From positions 2,846,506 through 2,910,505 of the forward strand of contig OX638316.1 in the NCBI GenBank assembly GCA_951812525.1: a stretch of 64,000 nucleotides of DNA. The letters run 5' to 3'. The translations under genes were made by a program, and so were the position numbers. The notes under the pieces are model-generated. The model did not search any database. It was not told the DNA's origin and saw only the letters and a list, made by a program, of their open reading frames with translations. Positions 16,878 to 26,182 of the stretch are shown piece by piece. The number at the start of each line of letters is the position of its first letter. The first letter of the stretch is position 1. This DNA comes from an uncultured Poribacteria bacterium (lineage in GTDB: Bacteria; Poribacteria; WGA-4E; WGA-3G).

Positions 16878-18572
16878 CTATAGATTGGAATTTAGCCAAC
16901 GGATACGTTCGCGGTATGTTTCCACCTCTGCCGTGATTCTGGCTTGATCCCAGTTGTTTTTCTTACCTAAGAACTGTGCAATTTGAGGGGCAAGGTCAAG
17001 TCCTTGTCCTGGTGTCCAACCGATTCGGGTACGTCGCCAGAGAAGATCATCTAATGTCATCGCCATCTCTCCCCAACAGGCGTAGAGTAGTTCCGCCTTT
17101 GTGAACGGAAGAGATGGTGTTATTGGTTCCGCAAGCGTAGGGTCGTCGCATATAAAGTCTTGAATCGCCCGATGCCCTTCGCCATATCGTTTAATGAGGC
17201 GTTCCTTGTCAGTGTTCGATTGCAAATTATGATTCTGATCCGTACTGGACACCTCGCCTACTGCATTAGGCAATGGTTGAATGTCAGTTTTACAGTGACG
17301 CCGGACGTTCAGAGACCGAGCAAGTAGATTTACCGTTTCTTCCGCTATTTGTCGGTGTGTGGTAAGTTTCCCGCCATACAAATACATTACGCCGCTTGGA
17401 CTCTCTGTAATTAAGTGCTCTCTTGAAACAAAATCAGTCTTGATGAACCCTTGCCGATGTCGATTCGCTGCGATGAGTGGGCGTGTGCCTGCGTAGGCAC
17501 CGATGATTGTATCGTTGTTGAGCGTTTTTTCTGGGAAAATTCGTTGTGTTTCTGAAAGTAGATACGCTACCTCATCAGCCGATGCACGAACCGACGATAG
17601 TTCTTCCGATGGTGTTGTTTCAGTGGTCCCAACAATGGAGGTGTTGTGAGCACCCGGCAAAATAAAAATAACGCGTGGTTTACCACCGTGTTTCCTTTCT
17701 GACCGTGTCAAGGTGACTAAACCGGGCATCCCCGAATCGTGTTCTTTCCCACATCTGGGTAAAACAATATGGATACCTTTTGCATTTTTCGTTACCAAAC
17801 GCGAAATCCCATCGTAACTTGGGTCTTTACGCCATATATGATCGCTCCAAGGACCGGTCGCTGATACAATCTTCCGCGCAGAGATTTCAAAACGTTGTCC
17901 CGAAATAACATCTTCAGCCGTTATCTTGTACGTGCGATTGCCACTGTTGACAGGATCGGGTTGATTGACAAAATCGAGAAATTGGACATAGTTTGTAATA
18001 ACGGCACCATGTCGATGGGCATCCTTGAGTGTCGCGAGCGTCAGTCTCGCATCCTCAACTGTACTGTCCCATAGAACAACACAACCCTTTAGTGTACTCG
18101 TGTCAACAGATCCGAGTAAATGTTGAATTTTTTGAGGATCTCGGATCGCTACTGATCTTTCCGCCTTATCTACTTTAGAGAGGCTATTGTAGTAGTGTGC
18201 AGCGAGTTGCATACCAAACAACGGGTAGGGATCACCTTTGTGACAGAGAAGTGCTAAAGGAATCGGTTTGACCAGATTCGGTGCAATACGGCGGAGAATC
18301 TCGCGTTCTTGGCGTGCCTGTTTGACAAGATCAAAGTCGCGTTTAAGAAGGTAGCGAAACCCACCGTGGATAAGCTGCGAGGTAGCACTACTTGTCCCAC
18401 TGGCAAAATCGCTTTGTTCAATTAAACCTGCTTTGATACCTCCGTTGAGTGCAAGATCGCGAATTGCCCCCGCGCCGACGATACCACCACCAATAACAAG
18501 GACATCCAGCTGTTGCGTCTTGAGGATTTTGATATTCTTGGATCGAGTTCGAGCTGAAAATTCTGTCGGCAT
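16878..18572 (-). CDS. glpD: Glycerol-3-phosphate dehydrogenase (FAD)
   Basis: Membrane-associated FAD enzyme that oxidises glycerol-3-phosphate to dihydroxyacetone phosphate and passes electrons to quinone. The 564-aa protein has the dinucleotide motif 'VLVIGGGIVGAGAIRDLAL', the glpD signature 'FASGTSSATSQLIHGGFRYL', the phosphate-binding 'GGKLTTHRQIAEE' and the C-terminal DAO_C domain ending 'RIRWLNSNL'. It starts 9 bp after the stop of a DegT-type gene and is likely cotranscribed. No glycerol kinase or facilitator gene is adjacent. Confidence 0.95.
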   Translation of the reverse strand: MPTEFSARTRSKNIKILKTQQLDVLVIGGGIVGAGAIRDLALNGGIKAGLIEQSDFASGTSSATSQLIHGGFRYLLKRDFDLVKQARQEREILRRIAPNLVKPIPLALLCHKGDPYPLFGMQLAAHYYNSLSKVDKAERSVAIRDPQKIQHLLGSVDTSTLKGCVVLWDSTVEDARLTLATLKDAHRHGAVITNYVQFLDFVNQPDPVNSGNRTYKITAEDVISGQRFEISARKIVSATGPWSDHIWRKDPSYDGISRLVTKNAKGIHIVLPRCGKEHDSGMPGLVTLTRSERKHGGKPRVIFILPGAHNTSIVGTTETTPSEELSSVRASADEVAYLLSETQRIFPEKTLNNDTIIGAYAGTRPLIAANRHRQGFIKTDFVSREHLITESPSGVMYLYGGKLTTHRQIAEETVNLLARSLNVRRHCKTDIQPLPNAVGEVSSTDQNHNLQSNTDKERLIKRYGEGHRAIQDFICDDPTLAEPITPSLPFTKAELLYACWGEMAMTLDDLLWRRTRIGWTPGQGLDLAPQIAQFLGKKNNWDQARITAEVETYRERIRWLNSNL

Positions 18573-18581
18573 TTTGTATGC

Positions 18582-20003
18582 TTAACTTCGGTCCCTTACG
18601 GTTATCAGATGACTATGTAAAGAGACCTTGCGAATAGCACTCAGAATTCTCGATGCAGCACCTACTACCGGTTTCGTCAACAATGGTAAAAATATGAGCT
18701 GGGAACAAACCTTTTCAGTGATAGGTAAATCCCCTACTGTATAGGTTTCAAACGCGCCACCCGTATCGACGGTACAGAGAGGACCGCGGTTGTTCATGTA
18801 CATATCGAGTCCGTGTGTGAAGAGCGGCAAGGTGTGAAGAAGTGGATAAGGATTGCTGTTTGTCGGGAGGCTGTCTGAAAACAGAGGCACACCGTTGCCA
18901 ACAAGAAGTGGGTAAGGATTATTATTTGCCAAGACCCCTTCTTTCCGAAGTGCCTCTGCGAACACTGGTGCTGGGAGTCCGTGCATCTCCTCTTCATGGT
19001 ATCGAATTGGGAACCCGAAGAATCCTGCCGATTCAGTGCCTTCGTAAGTTTCAACAGGAGAGACACCCGGAATCTCTCGCAGTCCATCTAAGATTTCTTT
19101 AATATAGGCGCGGCGGTTCGCGTTGAGTTCATCAAGCTTGTTCAGTTGGACGGAAGCGATACCGATAGCGAGTGGGTGCGCGCGAAATTTAACGCCGAGT
19201 CCTATTGGTGGTAGATGGGCATAGCGCAATTCTTCTGCTGATGCTTCGCTTACGGCACCCGGGACTCGATTAACCTGACCGAGTAGACAAGCTCGTTCAA
19301 AAACCGTTGTGTCGTTGGTCGCAAGCATTCCTCCTTCACCGCCACTAAGCGGTTTGTTACCCTGCAAACTCCATGCACCTGCTTGACCGATACTTCCACA
19401 CGGTACGCCTTTGTAGGAAGCCCCGTGTGCGTGAGAGCAATCTTCGATAACCGCTATGCCTGTCTCCGCGCTGAGTGCCATTAGGGCATCCATATCGCAC
19501 ACATTACCCCACAGATGCACTGCTACAATCGCTTTGGTCCGTGGAGTAATACGCTTCCGAACATCAGCGACATCAATGAGCAAGGTTCCCGGATCTACTT
19601 CACAGAAAACCGGTGTTGCCATCAATGCCAACGCCGGTGTAATTGAACCCATCCATGTGTAGGTCGGGCAGATAACTTCGTCGCCAGGTCCAACCCCAAC
19701 CCCAAACATTGCGCTATGGAGTGCCGCTGTGCCATTAGTAAGGCTCAACGCGAATCGAGTTTGATGACGTTCGCGCCAGGTTTGTTCAAATTTCTGGACA
19801 GTCGGAGAAGTACCGGAGAGTTCGTTTCGCAAGGTCATTTCATAGACAACCTGCGCCTCTTCTTCTGTGATTTGTTTCCATTCGTCTAACTTCGGATAGG
19901 GTGCATCAGTGGATTGTTCAAAGACGGGTGTGCCACCTAAAATGGCGGGAAGATCTCTTGAGTTAATCTTAAGATGAGCCGATTTTGCTCTTTTCATCTC
20001 CAT
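18582..20003 (-). CDS. DegT/DnrJ/EryC1/StrS-family aminotransferase-like protein
   Basis: PLP-dependent fold type I protein of the sugar aminotransferase family. Motifs: 'GVGPGDEVICPTYTWMG', 'VIEDCSHAHGASYKG' (PLP Asp) and 'SLQGNKPLSGGEGG', where the Lys would bind PLP. At 473 aa it is about 80-100 aa longer than usual, with extra sequence after residue 390. AGGAAA precedes the ATG; a second Met at codon 3 is an alternative. Neighbours (glpD, not sugar genes) do not reveal the substrate. Amino-sugar or aminocyclitol synthesis is the family default. Confidence 0.88.
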   Translation of the reverse strand: MEMKRAKSAHLKINSRDLPAILGGTPVFEQSTDAPYPKLDEWKQITEEEAQVVYEMTLRNELSGTSPTVQKFEQTWRERHQTRFALSLTNGTAALHSAMFGVGVGPGDEVICPTYTWMGSITPALALMATPVFCEVDPGTLLIDVADVRKRITPRTKAIVAVHLWGNVCDMDALMALSAETGIAVIEDCSHAHGASYKGVPCGSIGQAGAWSLQGNKPLSGGEGGMLATNDTTVFERACLLGQVNRVPGAVSEASAEELRYAHLPPIGLGVKFRAHPLAIGIASVQLNKLDELNANRRAYIKEILDGLREIPGVSPVETYEGTESAGFFGFPIRYHEEEMHGLPAPVFAEALRKEGVLANNNPYPLLVGNGVPLFSDSLPTNSNPYPLLHTLPLFTHGLDMYMNNRGPLCTVDTGGAFETYTVGDLPITEKVCSQLIFLPLLTKPVVGAASRILSAIRKVSLHSHLITVRDRS

Positions 20004-20122
20004 GGAGTTTCCTCGGTATCTCTTTCTGGAACGGCAAATTGTTTTTAATCTGGACCTGTGTTATATTAAGCGTTGTGTATTATTGATTCAATATTAGGCA
20101 TAATAACATGTCTTAAGAACTT

Positions 20123-21271
20123 TTGTCAAATTTTAGCAGAGAGATTGAAAGACTCTTGAATATCCGAAAAGCGATCACTTCGCTGTTGAAGAGCAGAACA
20201 TCTCAGGCAGGGATCCCCATAGCGATTCGCGTATGGGGCAAAAATCTGTTTGTTAATTGTGTCCCGCCCCTCCTTGCTATCTTTGGATTTTTCATTTTAT
20301 GTGGCGTTGTACTCTTGATACAAGGGCAGAGTCCCTTAGAATTCTATAGCATCATTCTTGTCAGCGCGTTTTCAAGTTTTGACGATTTCGGTTATGTGTT
20401 GTTTAACGCAACACCGCTTATTTTTACAGGTCTCGCTGTAGCTATTGCCTATAGAAGTGGACTGTTTAATATCGGTTGCGAGGGACAACTCTACAGTGCA
20501 GCGTTTGCCGCTGCATGGATAGGCATACACCTAAATCTTCCCGCCTTTTTGTTGATTCCCCTTTGTATAGTTAGCGCAATGATTGCTGGTGCTGGATGGA
20601 GCGCGATACCGGGTTTCTTAAAAGCCAGATACGGTGCACATGAAGTTATCAACACGATCATGATGAACTTCATCGCGTTTGCACTTATGAACTACCTTGC
20701 CACGTCTGTGTATCAAGAGCCCGGGCAGATGATTCCACAGACCTCTCAGATTTATGAAGCGGCGCGACTTCCACGATTAGGATCTCTATTGCCAATTCTG
20801 CCACACAGCAATCCGCTAAATTTGAGTTTTTTGTTTGCCTGTGCGTGTGTGGTGTTGTGCTATATTTTCTTAACATACACCCGTTGGGGATATGAACTCC
20901 GATTGTTAGGAAACGCACACGATGTTGCCGCTTATGGTGGGATAAATCCACGGGCTGTGACTGTGTGGGTAATGGCATTAAGCGGGGCAGTTGCGGGGTT
21001 AGCCGGAGTCGCTGAGGTGTTAGGATACCGCTACCGGTTTTTGGATAATTTCTCGTCGGGTTGGGGCTTTACCGGGATTGCAGTTGCGCTCTTGGGTAGA
21101 AATAATCCCTTTGGTATTTTTGCGGCAGCTGTACTGTTCGGATTATTAAATAAAGTCGCCTTAGATATCGAAATTTTACTGGAAATTCGGCGCGGCATAT
21201 TCCTGGCAGGGCAAGGCGTATTGATTATCTGGTTGGTTTGCACAGAAGGTATTTTACGGAAACGAACATGA
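20123..21271 (+). CDS. Nucleoside/sugar-type ABC permease (BPD_transp_2 family), first subunit
   Basis: Inner-membrane permease resembling the YufP/NupB/RbsC-like subunits that import nucleosides or sugars with a BmpA-type binding protein. Recognisable segments: 'TPLIFTGLAVAIAYRSGLFN', 'NIGCEGQLY', 'HEVINTIMMNFIAFALMNYL' and 'FTGIAVALLGRNNP'. About nine membrane segments, 382 aa. There is no ATG near the start; TTG at 20123 gives the full-length frame, and TTG at 20156 is an alternative. Its stop overlaps the next gene as ATGA. No ATPase or binding protein is adjacent. Confidence 0.88.
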   Translation: MSNFSREIERLLNIRKAITSLLKSRTSQAGIPIAIRVWGKNLFVNCVPPLLAIFGFFILCGVVLLIQGQSPLEFYSIILVSAFSSFDDFGYVLFNATPLIFTGLAVAIAYRSGLFNIGCEGQLYSAAFAAAWIGIHLNLPAFLLIPLCIVSAMIAGAGWSAIPGFLKARYGAHEVINTIMMNFIAFALMNYLATSVYQEPGQMIPQTSQIYEAARLPRLGSLLPILPHSNPLNLSFLFACACVVLCYIFLTYTRWGYELRLLGNAHDVAAYGGINPRAVTVWVMALSGAVAGLAGVAEVLGYRYRFLDNFSSGWGFTGIAVALLGRNNPFGIFAAAVLFGLLNKVALDIEILLEIRRGIFLAGQGVLIIWLVCTEGILRKRT

Positions 21272-22110
21272 TTTTTGAATTGATCCCAAGCACTTTGCGA
21301 ATGGCGACACCGTTAGGATTTGCCTCTCTCGCCGGAATTTATTCGGAACGTTCCGGGGTAATTAATCTCGCTCTTGAAGGGATGATGCTTATCGGAGCAT
21401 TTGGCTATGTTGTCGGAACACAACTCTCAGGTTCAACGTGGATCGGGCTGCTCGTAGGTATAGGTTTCGGCGTAATGTTTGCCTTGTTACATGCCGTTGC
21501 GACTATTACCTTTCAGGCAGAACAAATTGTCACTGGGATCGCAATCAACATTTTAGCGTTAGGGATCACAGAGTTTCTTGCACCCACGCCTGAACAGGTG
21601 GGTGGGCTTCCACACTGGAAGTTACCGTTTATCGGTACCTATAATTTCCTTGTTTATCTACTGCCGATATTGATGGTGGTGAGTCATATTCTTTTGTTTA
21701 AAACGCCGTGGGGTTTACGATTGCGTGCTGCCGGTGAATCAACCGAGGCACTTGCAGCAATGAGTCTAAGTCGTTCAAAATGGCAGTACGTGGGTGTTCT
21801 GCTAAGTGGTGTCTTAGCCGGGATTGCTGGATGCTTTTTAGCATCGGAGGTCCACTATTTCACAAAGGGTATGACCGCAGGACGGGGCTACCTTGCGCTC
21901 GCTGCGGTAATCTTCGGAAATTGGCGTCCATTAAGCGGTGTAGCAGCGTGCTGTCTCTTTGGATTCGCCACTGCTTTAGAACTCGCAAATCGGTGGAACA
22001 TTCCGGTGCAGCTCCTACATAGTTTGCCTTATATCTTAACGATGGTGGTGCTTGCTGGTTTTGTCGGGAAATCACGTCCGCCAGCAAGTTTGGGGAAGAT
22101 TGAGTCGTAG
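21268..22110 (+). CDS. Nucleoside/sugar-type ABC permease, second subunit
   Basis: Partner permease (YufQ/NupC-like), 280 aa from the ATG at 21268. That start overlaps the upstream stop codon as ATGA, a classic translational coupling; the longer frame has no support. Family-typical: 'ATPLGFASLAGIYSERSGVI', 'NLALEGMMLIGAFGYV' and 'GRGYLALAAVIFGNWRP'. About eight membrane helices. With the previous gene it would form the heterodimeric channel of a Bmp-type importer. The gene ends 24 bp before the convergent polysaccharide kinase gene. Confidence 0.9.
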   Translation: MIFELIPSTLRMATPLGFASLAGIYSERSGVINLALEGMMLIGAFGYVVGTQLSGSTWIGLLVGIGFGVMFALLHAVATITFQAEQIVTGIAINILALGITEFLAPTPEQVGGLPHWKLPFIGTYNFLVYLLPILMVVSHILLFKTPWGLRLRAAGESTEALAAMSLSRSKWQYVGVLLSGVLAGIAGCFLASEVHYFTKGMTAGRGYLALAAVIFGNWRPLSGVAACCLFGFATALELANRWNIPVQLLHSLPYILTMVVLAGFVGKSRPPASLGKIES

Positions 22111-22134
22111 ATGTCTTGCTTCGCGTACAAAGGG

Positions 22135-24489
22135 TTAGGATTCGCTGCTTTCATCTGTAAGTTCATAATAACTGGAATGGCGACTGTAGTACCCGTAGGA
22201 TTTAGCCTGTTTGGGGTCGATCATGTTGCAAAGGACACCGATACCTTTTGTCGGAAAGGCGTCCGTCAGATCCCGTAGTCCAGTAAGAATATCAGACCGT
22301 CGGGTTTTCGTAATGTCAAATACATAGATAATAGCGTCAACGATGTTTGCCAGAATCATCGGATCAGCCACAGCGCGTATTGGCGGCGAGTCGATCACTA
22401 TCACGTCATACTCCGATTTCGCGAGTTCCAGCCAATGGGTCATCATCTCTGAGTTGAGGAGTTCGATTGGGTTCGGTGGAACCGTTCCACTGGGAACTAA
22501 GTGCAAATTAGGAATACCAGTCTGTTTAATTGTTGTGTGAAGTACGTCTTCTCCATTTTCCGAGTTTAACTGGATGAGTGCTTCGCTCAACCCCGGTTTG
22601 CGGGTATCGACGCGCACCACTGGGAATTCAGAATTAGGCGTATCGCTTGCCTCTTCGAGATGAAGCAGTTCTTCTCTTGGAAAGGTATTGTGCTGCGAAG
22701 GTCGGCGCATATCGGCATCTATTAGTAAAACCCTGTTTCCTCTTTGTGCCAGGGCAACAGCAAGGTTGGATGAGGTAGTGCTTTTGCCTTCCCCACGGGT
22801 GGCACTCGTGACAAGAACCGTTTTCACAGGGGCACCAGGGTTCAAAAATGGAAGTTTCGCTTGTAGCACGCGGAATGCTTCTGCTGTCCTAGATTGTGGG
22901 GCATCATGAACAATAAGTGGCAGTCGATATGCCCGGCGTTTTTTAATGGACGGCAGAACACCAAGGAAACTTGGCGATTCAGGCAACGTGTGCAACTGCC
23001 GCACCGCTTCCTCTAACCGGAGATATGTATCTTGGAAGTAATTTTTGGCTACAGCAAACGTCATGCCGAGCAACATTCCAACGAAGGCACCCAGAGCGAG
23101 GTTGAGTTTTAGCCGTGGCCTCAGTGGCTCTTCTGGCGCACGTGCTTCATCCAGTACCTTGATACTTTCCGTGCGCGCTTGAGAGAAAATTTCTGATTCC
23201 CGTAGTCTCGTCTCCAAAGCGAGGACTTGCGCGTTGTAGATTTCAACATCTCGTTTGAGTCGATAGAATTTCAACTGATCAGGCGACCACTCCCGCAGCT
23301 CAGCAAAATGTGCAGCGATCTGGGCGGTGACTTCTTCCTTCTGTTGCTTGAGGCTAATAAAAGCTGCCTGTGCCTCATTTACTTTCTCCGAAAGGACTTG
23401 GTAGAGCGGATTGTAAGAGGATGTTGTGCTTGTTATCTTTTTTTCCTCTTTATCGAGTCGTAATTTGGTCTCTCTAATTTGCTCATCTACAGAGGTGACT
23501 TCAGGGTGCGTCTCATCGTATTTTCCAAGCAAGGCAGCACGGTCGATTTCGTACTGGTTCAGGCTATCTCGCAATTTGGCATGCGACGGATTCTGCGCGA
23601 TTGTTTCCGATATGACATCTTCTGATAGTTTTTCTAACTCTGTCTGATAAGTGGTGAGTCTCAGTTCAGCACCCGCTAAAAGATTTATCAATTCATTTTC
23701 TTTCACTTGAAGTGCCAGAATGATCTGCGCTTGCGTCCCCCCTTCCGCATTTAGGGTAAGTTCTGGATGTTGTTTCTGAAATGCAAATAATTCTTCTTCG
23801 GCATCCGTAAGGCTTTCCCGCGTCTGATTTAGCATTGTTTGCGGGAACGGTTTTTGCCACCAGTCCATTTGTTCAACGGTTTCTACCTCGACAACTGCCT
23901 GAAATACCGTCGCGATTCTATTGACTAAATTTTGTGCCCGTTCTGGTGTCCGTTGTTTTACACTGACAGTAATCGTATTCCTATCTAGTACCTCTTCAAC
24001 CTTTAACTGCTCATCAATGAGAGTCTTAATGAAGAAGTCTTCCCATTCGGTAATTGTAAGTTCGCCTTGTTCTGTTGCATTCGGGTCGAGTTCAATGTTC
24101 AGCAAGTTTGCAAACCACACCAGAGATTTCGCACGATGGACAGGTAGTGGTTCGAGTAACCCCTCTTCTCTGAGTTGGCGAACTGCCGGTGCGACGACAA
24201 GGTCACGCGACTGTAATTGGGCAGCGTGTGCACCTAAAGATGTTCCCTTCAATAGTCCAGCAATAGGTAACTGAGAGAGCAATGTAGAACTCGGTTGGCC
24301 GTCTACCGTACGAAGCACTGTTTCGGATTGATAAACTGGCGGCGTAAAGTCTGTTACGAGAAACGCTCCAAGAACAGAAAGCAAGAAAATGAGAAGGACA
24401 CTCCACTTGTTCCGAAAAAGGATCCAAAAATAGTCTGATAATCGTATTTCTCTAATTTCTTCAAAGTGCCTATCGGTTGTTTCTGGCAT
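22135..24489 (-). CDS. Polysaccharide chain-length/tyrosine autokinase (Wzc type)
   Basis: Inner-membrane copolymerase with a cytoplasmic BY-kinase. The start was set at the ATG at 24489, where GAGG lies 6 nt upstream; the frame extends to a TTG four codons earlier. Order: Wzz domain with a first helix 'WSVLLIFLLSVLGAFLV', long coiled periplasmic part (about 190-430), second helix 'NLALGAFVGMLLGMTFAVA', then kinase: Walker A 'ATRGEGKSTTSSNLAVAL', Walker A' 'VLLIDADMRRP', Walker B 'VIVIDSPP'. The C-terminus carries a tyrosine cluster ('YGYYSRHSSYY'), the usual autophosphorylation site. It lies just downstream of the export protein gene. Confidence 0.94.
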   Translation of the reverse strand: MPETTDRHFEEIREIRLSDYFWILFRNKWSVLLIFLLSVLGAFLVTDFTPPVYQSETVLRTVDGQPSSTLLSQLPIAGLLKGTSLGAHAAQLQSRDLVVAPAVRQLREEGLLEPLPVHRAKSLVWFANLLNIELDPNATEQGELTITEWEDFFIKTLIDEQLKVEEVLDRNTITVSVKQRTPERAQNLVNRIATVFQAVVEVETVEQMDWWQKPFPQTMLNQTRESLTDAEEELFAFQKQHPELTLNAEGGTQAQIILALQVKENELINLLAGAELRLTTYQTELEKLSEDVISETIAQNPSHAKLRDSLNQYEIDRAALLGKYDETHPEVTSVDEQIRETKLRLDKEEKKITSTTSSYNPLYQVLSEKVNEAQAAFISLKQQKEEVTAQIAAHFAELREWSPDQLKFYRLKRDVEIYNAQVLALETRLRESEIFSQARTESIKVLDEARAPEEPLRPRLKLNLALGAFVGMLLGMTFAVAKNYFQDTYLRLEEAVRQLHTLPESPSFLGVLPSIKKRRAYRLPLIVHDAPQSRTAEAFRVLQAKLPFLNPGAPVKTVLVTSATRGEGKSTTSSNLAVALAQRGNRVLLIDADMRRPSQHNTFPREELLHLEEASDTPNSEFPVVRVDTRKPGLSEALIQLNSENGEDVLHTTIKQTGIPNLHLVPSGTVPPNPIELLNSEMMTHWLELAKSEYDVIVIDSPPIRAVADPMILANIVDAIIYVFDITKTRRSDILTGLRDLTDAFPTKGIGVLCNMIDPKQAKSYGYYSRHSSYYELTDESSES

Positions 24490-24567
24490 CTCTAACCTCA
24501 ACCTGTATTTTTTAGCTTAGTCTCTGATAGATTGTGCTTTTCAAATCTGTCTATCTTCATAATTAAT

Positions 24568-25806
24568 TTATCTCGTCAGGATATTGAAGAACAGGTTCAC
24601 AAATGATATAGTGGAGTTGATTATTCGCCAATCTAAGCGTAGCCGTTCACGAACTCGAATTTGATCTTTGGGGTGTAGATAAATCTCCGACTGCACCAGA
24701 TCAAAGTTTACTTCCTCTTCGGTTCCATCTGCCCGCGTTAAAACGCATTTTTTCGGATTCGCCCTATCCTCGTTGAACCCACCTGCCATGACAATTGCTT
24801 CTCTTAAAGGCACGGGTGCAGTGATCACGTATTGCCCGGGTTTCTCTACTGCCCCCGTAACACTTATTTTTGCCTCGGCGAGGGGAATATACAGTGTATC
24901 ACCAGGGGACAGCGTTGCATCGGCATTTTCGCCACTTAGGTCCACCAAAATACGTTCTTTGCTAGTAAGGACTTCTGCGTTGCGTAAATCTGCGAAATCG
25001 GATCTTGACCCACCCGCAAGTTTCAACGCTTGGACTGCTGGTATTTGCGGACTTGTTATAGGATAGACTCCTGGCGCAGTTACTGCACCTATAACACGCA
25101 CAGGACGCTGTTGAAAAACAGACGAAACGAAGATCGTATCATGGTCCTCTAAAGGGATGTCGGGACCACCATCGTTGATAAGTTGGAGGTAATCAACCTT
25201 TTTGTAAAGTTGTCCATCGCGCCAGATGGCAATATTCGTCAGGTCAGCGATTTCATAATTGATACCTGCTGATGCTAATGCTTGGAGGAGATAGACTTGA
25301 CCGACTTCAAAGGCATGCAGATTGCCGCGCGCTCGCGGCGTAATCGCACCGAAAACAAGAATCGTCCGCTTCGGTTGCATGAGCGTTACAAACACGCGCG
25401 CTGTTGGAAGGTGTTCTGAGAAGGCAGACTGCATCTGTGCTTCAAGCTCGGAAACAGTGAGACCAGTTGCCTTAATAAGCCCAATAAGCGGATAGGAAAC
25501 ATAGCCGTCTTGTTGAATTGGCACTGGAATTCTGTCTCTGCTATATTCTGGATATCCATCAACGGTAACGACGAAACTATCGCCAACTTGCAATTTGTAT
25601 GTGGACAATTGTTCTGGGGCATTTTGATCCTTTGATGTAGTTTCCGTATCGGTAGGAGGATTTGCAGCGGGAGGATCTTCAGCAAAAAGCGGCACGGAGA
25701 AACAGAGTTGGACAATTAACAGGTACAGCGCGAAATCGTTTATGGTGAGTTTTAGAAATTTGCTAATGCCGCTCGAAAGCTGTCCGTGTAAAGAAAGTGC
25801 GTTCAT
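24568..25806 (-). CDS. Polysaccharide export protein with SLBB domains (Wza type)
   Basis: Periplasmic/outer-membrane export component that works with Wzc-type kinases. After a signal-like segment ('LYLLIVQLCFSVPLFAEDPP') comes a Poly_export domain ('YKLQVGDSFVVTVDGYPE', 'VPIQQDGYVSYPLIGLIKA'), then SLBB domains ('RTILVFGAITPRA', 'RPVRVIGAVTAPGVYPI', 'KISVTGAVEKPGQYVI'), and a C-terminal hydrophobic segment. No lipobox cysteine is visible, unlike classic Wza, and the C-terminal 'NSTISFVNLFFNILTR' may be the outer-membrane helix. 412 aa, next to the kinase gene (gap 78 bp). Confidence 0.92.
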   Translation of the reverse strand: MNALSLHGQLSSGISKFLKLTINDFALYLLIVQLCFSVPLFAEDPPAANPPTDTETTSKDQNAPEQLSTYKLQVGDSFVVTVDGYPEYSRDRIPVPIQQDGYVSYPLIGLIKATGLTVSELEAQMQSAFSEHLPTARVFVTLMQPKRTILVFGAITPRARGNLHAFEVGQVYLLQALASAGINYEIADLTNIAIWRDGQLYKKVDYLQLINDGGPDIPLEDHDTIFVSSVFQQRPVRVIGAVTAPGVYPITSPQIPAVQALKLAGGSRSDFADLRNAEVLTSKERILVDLSGENADATLSPGDTLYIPLAEAKISVTGAVEKPGQYVITAPVPLREAIVMAGGFNEDRANPKKCVLTRADGTEEEVNFDLVQSEIYLHPKDQIRVRERLRLDWRIINSTISFVNLFFNILTR

Positions 25807-26182
25807 AAAAATTTACTGTTCACCTTTTCCAAAGTGTTTTCGTTTTTCGTTGCTTTCAGACGCAGCGTTATCATATTAAGGTCACAGTCTGCAAGCATCC
25901 ATTCAATATTTTAGCAGCTATGTGCCGGAGATGCAAAAGAAAATCACGCAAGTCATTTGTGAGGCAAACTCTCGTTTTTAGTTCTAAACCGTGGTGTGTT
26001 TCTTCAAAAAATGTACGGTTATAAAAAACCGAATGCTGAGTGCATGTTGTTAAGCAGGGTCAATTTTGGGCGTTTTGTGAGGACATTTTTCCCTAAAAGA
26101 AAAGCGAATCGCTTTAACTACTGACAACCACTAAGGTAAATGTTTGTTGATTTAACCTAGGGATATGTGCTAATATAATCTC
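25807..26182. other. Divergent intergenic region, polysaccharide export / heptose genes
   Basis: A 376-bp gene-free region separating two divergent operons, so it should hold both promoters. A TATAAT at 26174-26179 is only 3 bp before the GTG of the heptose kinase gene, too close for an ordinary leader. At 26101-26115 there is a palindrome (AAAGCGA-A-TCGCTTT) that could be an operator. No ORF or stable long hairpin was seen. Confidence 0.5.

Noticed and set aside
26174-26179. TATAAT as the promoter of the heptose kinase gene
   Set aside because: It lies 3 bp before the GTG, so the start site would fall at or after the start codon; accepted only as a possible leaderless case and not listed as a promoter.
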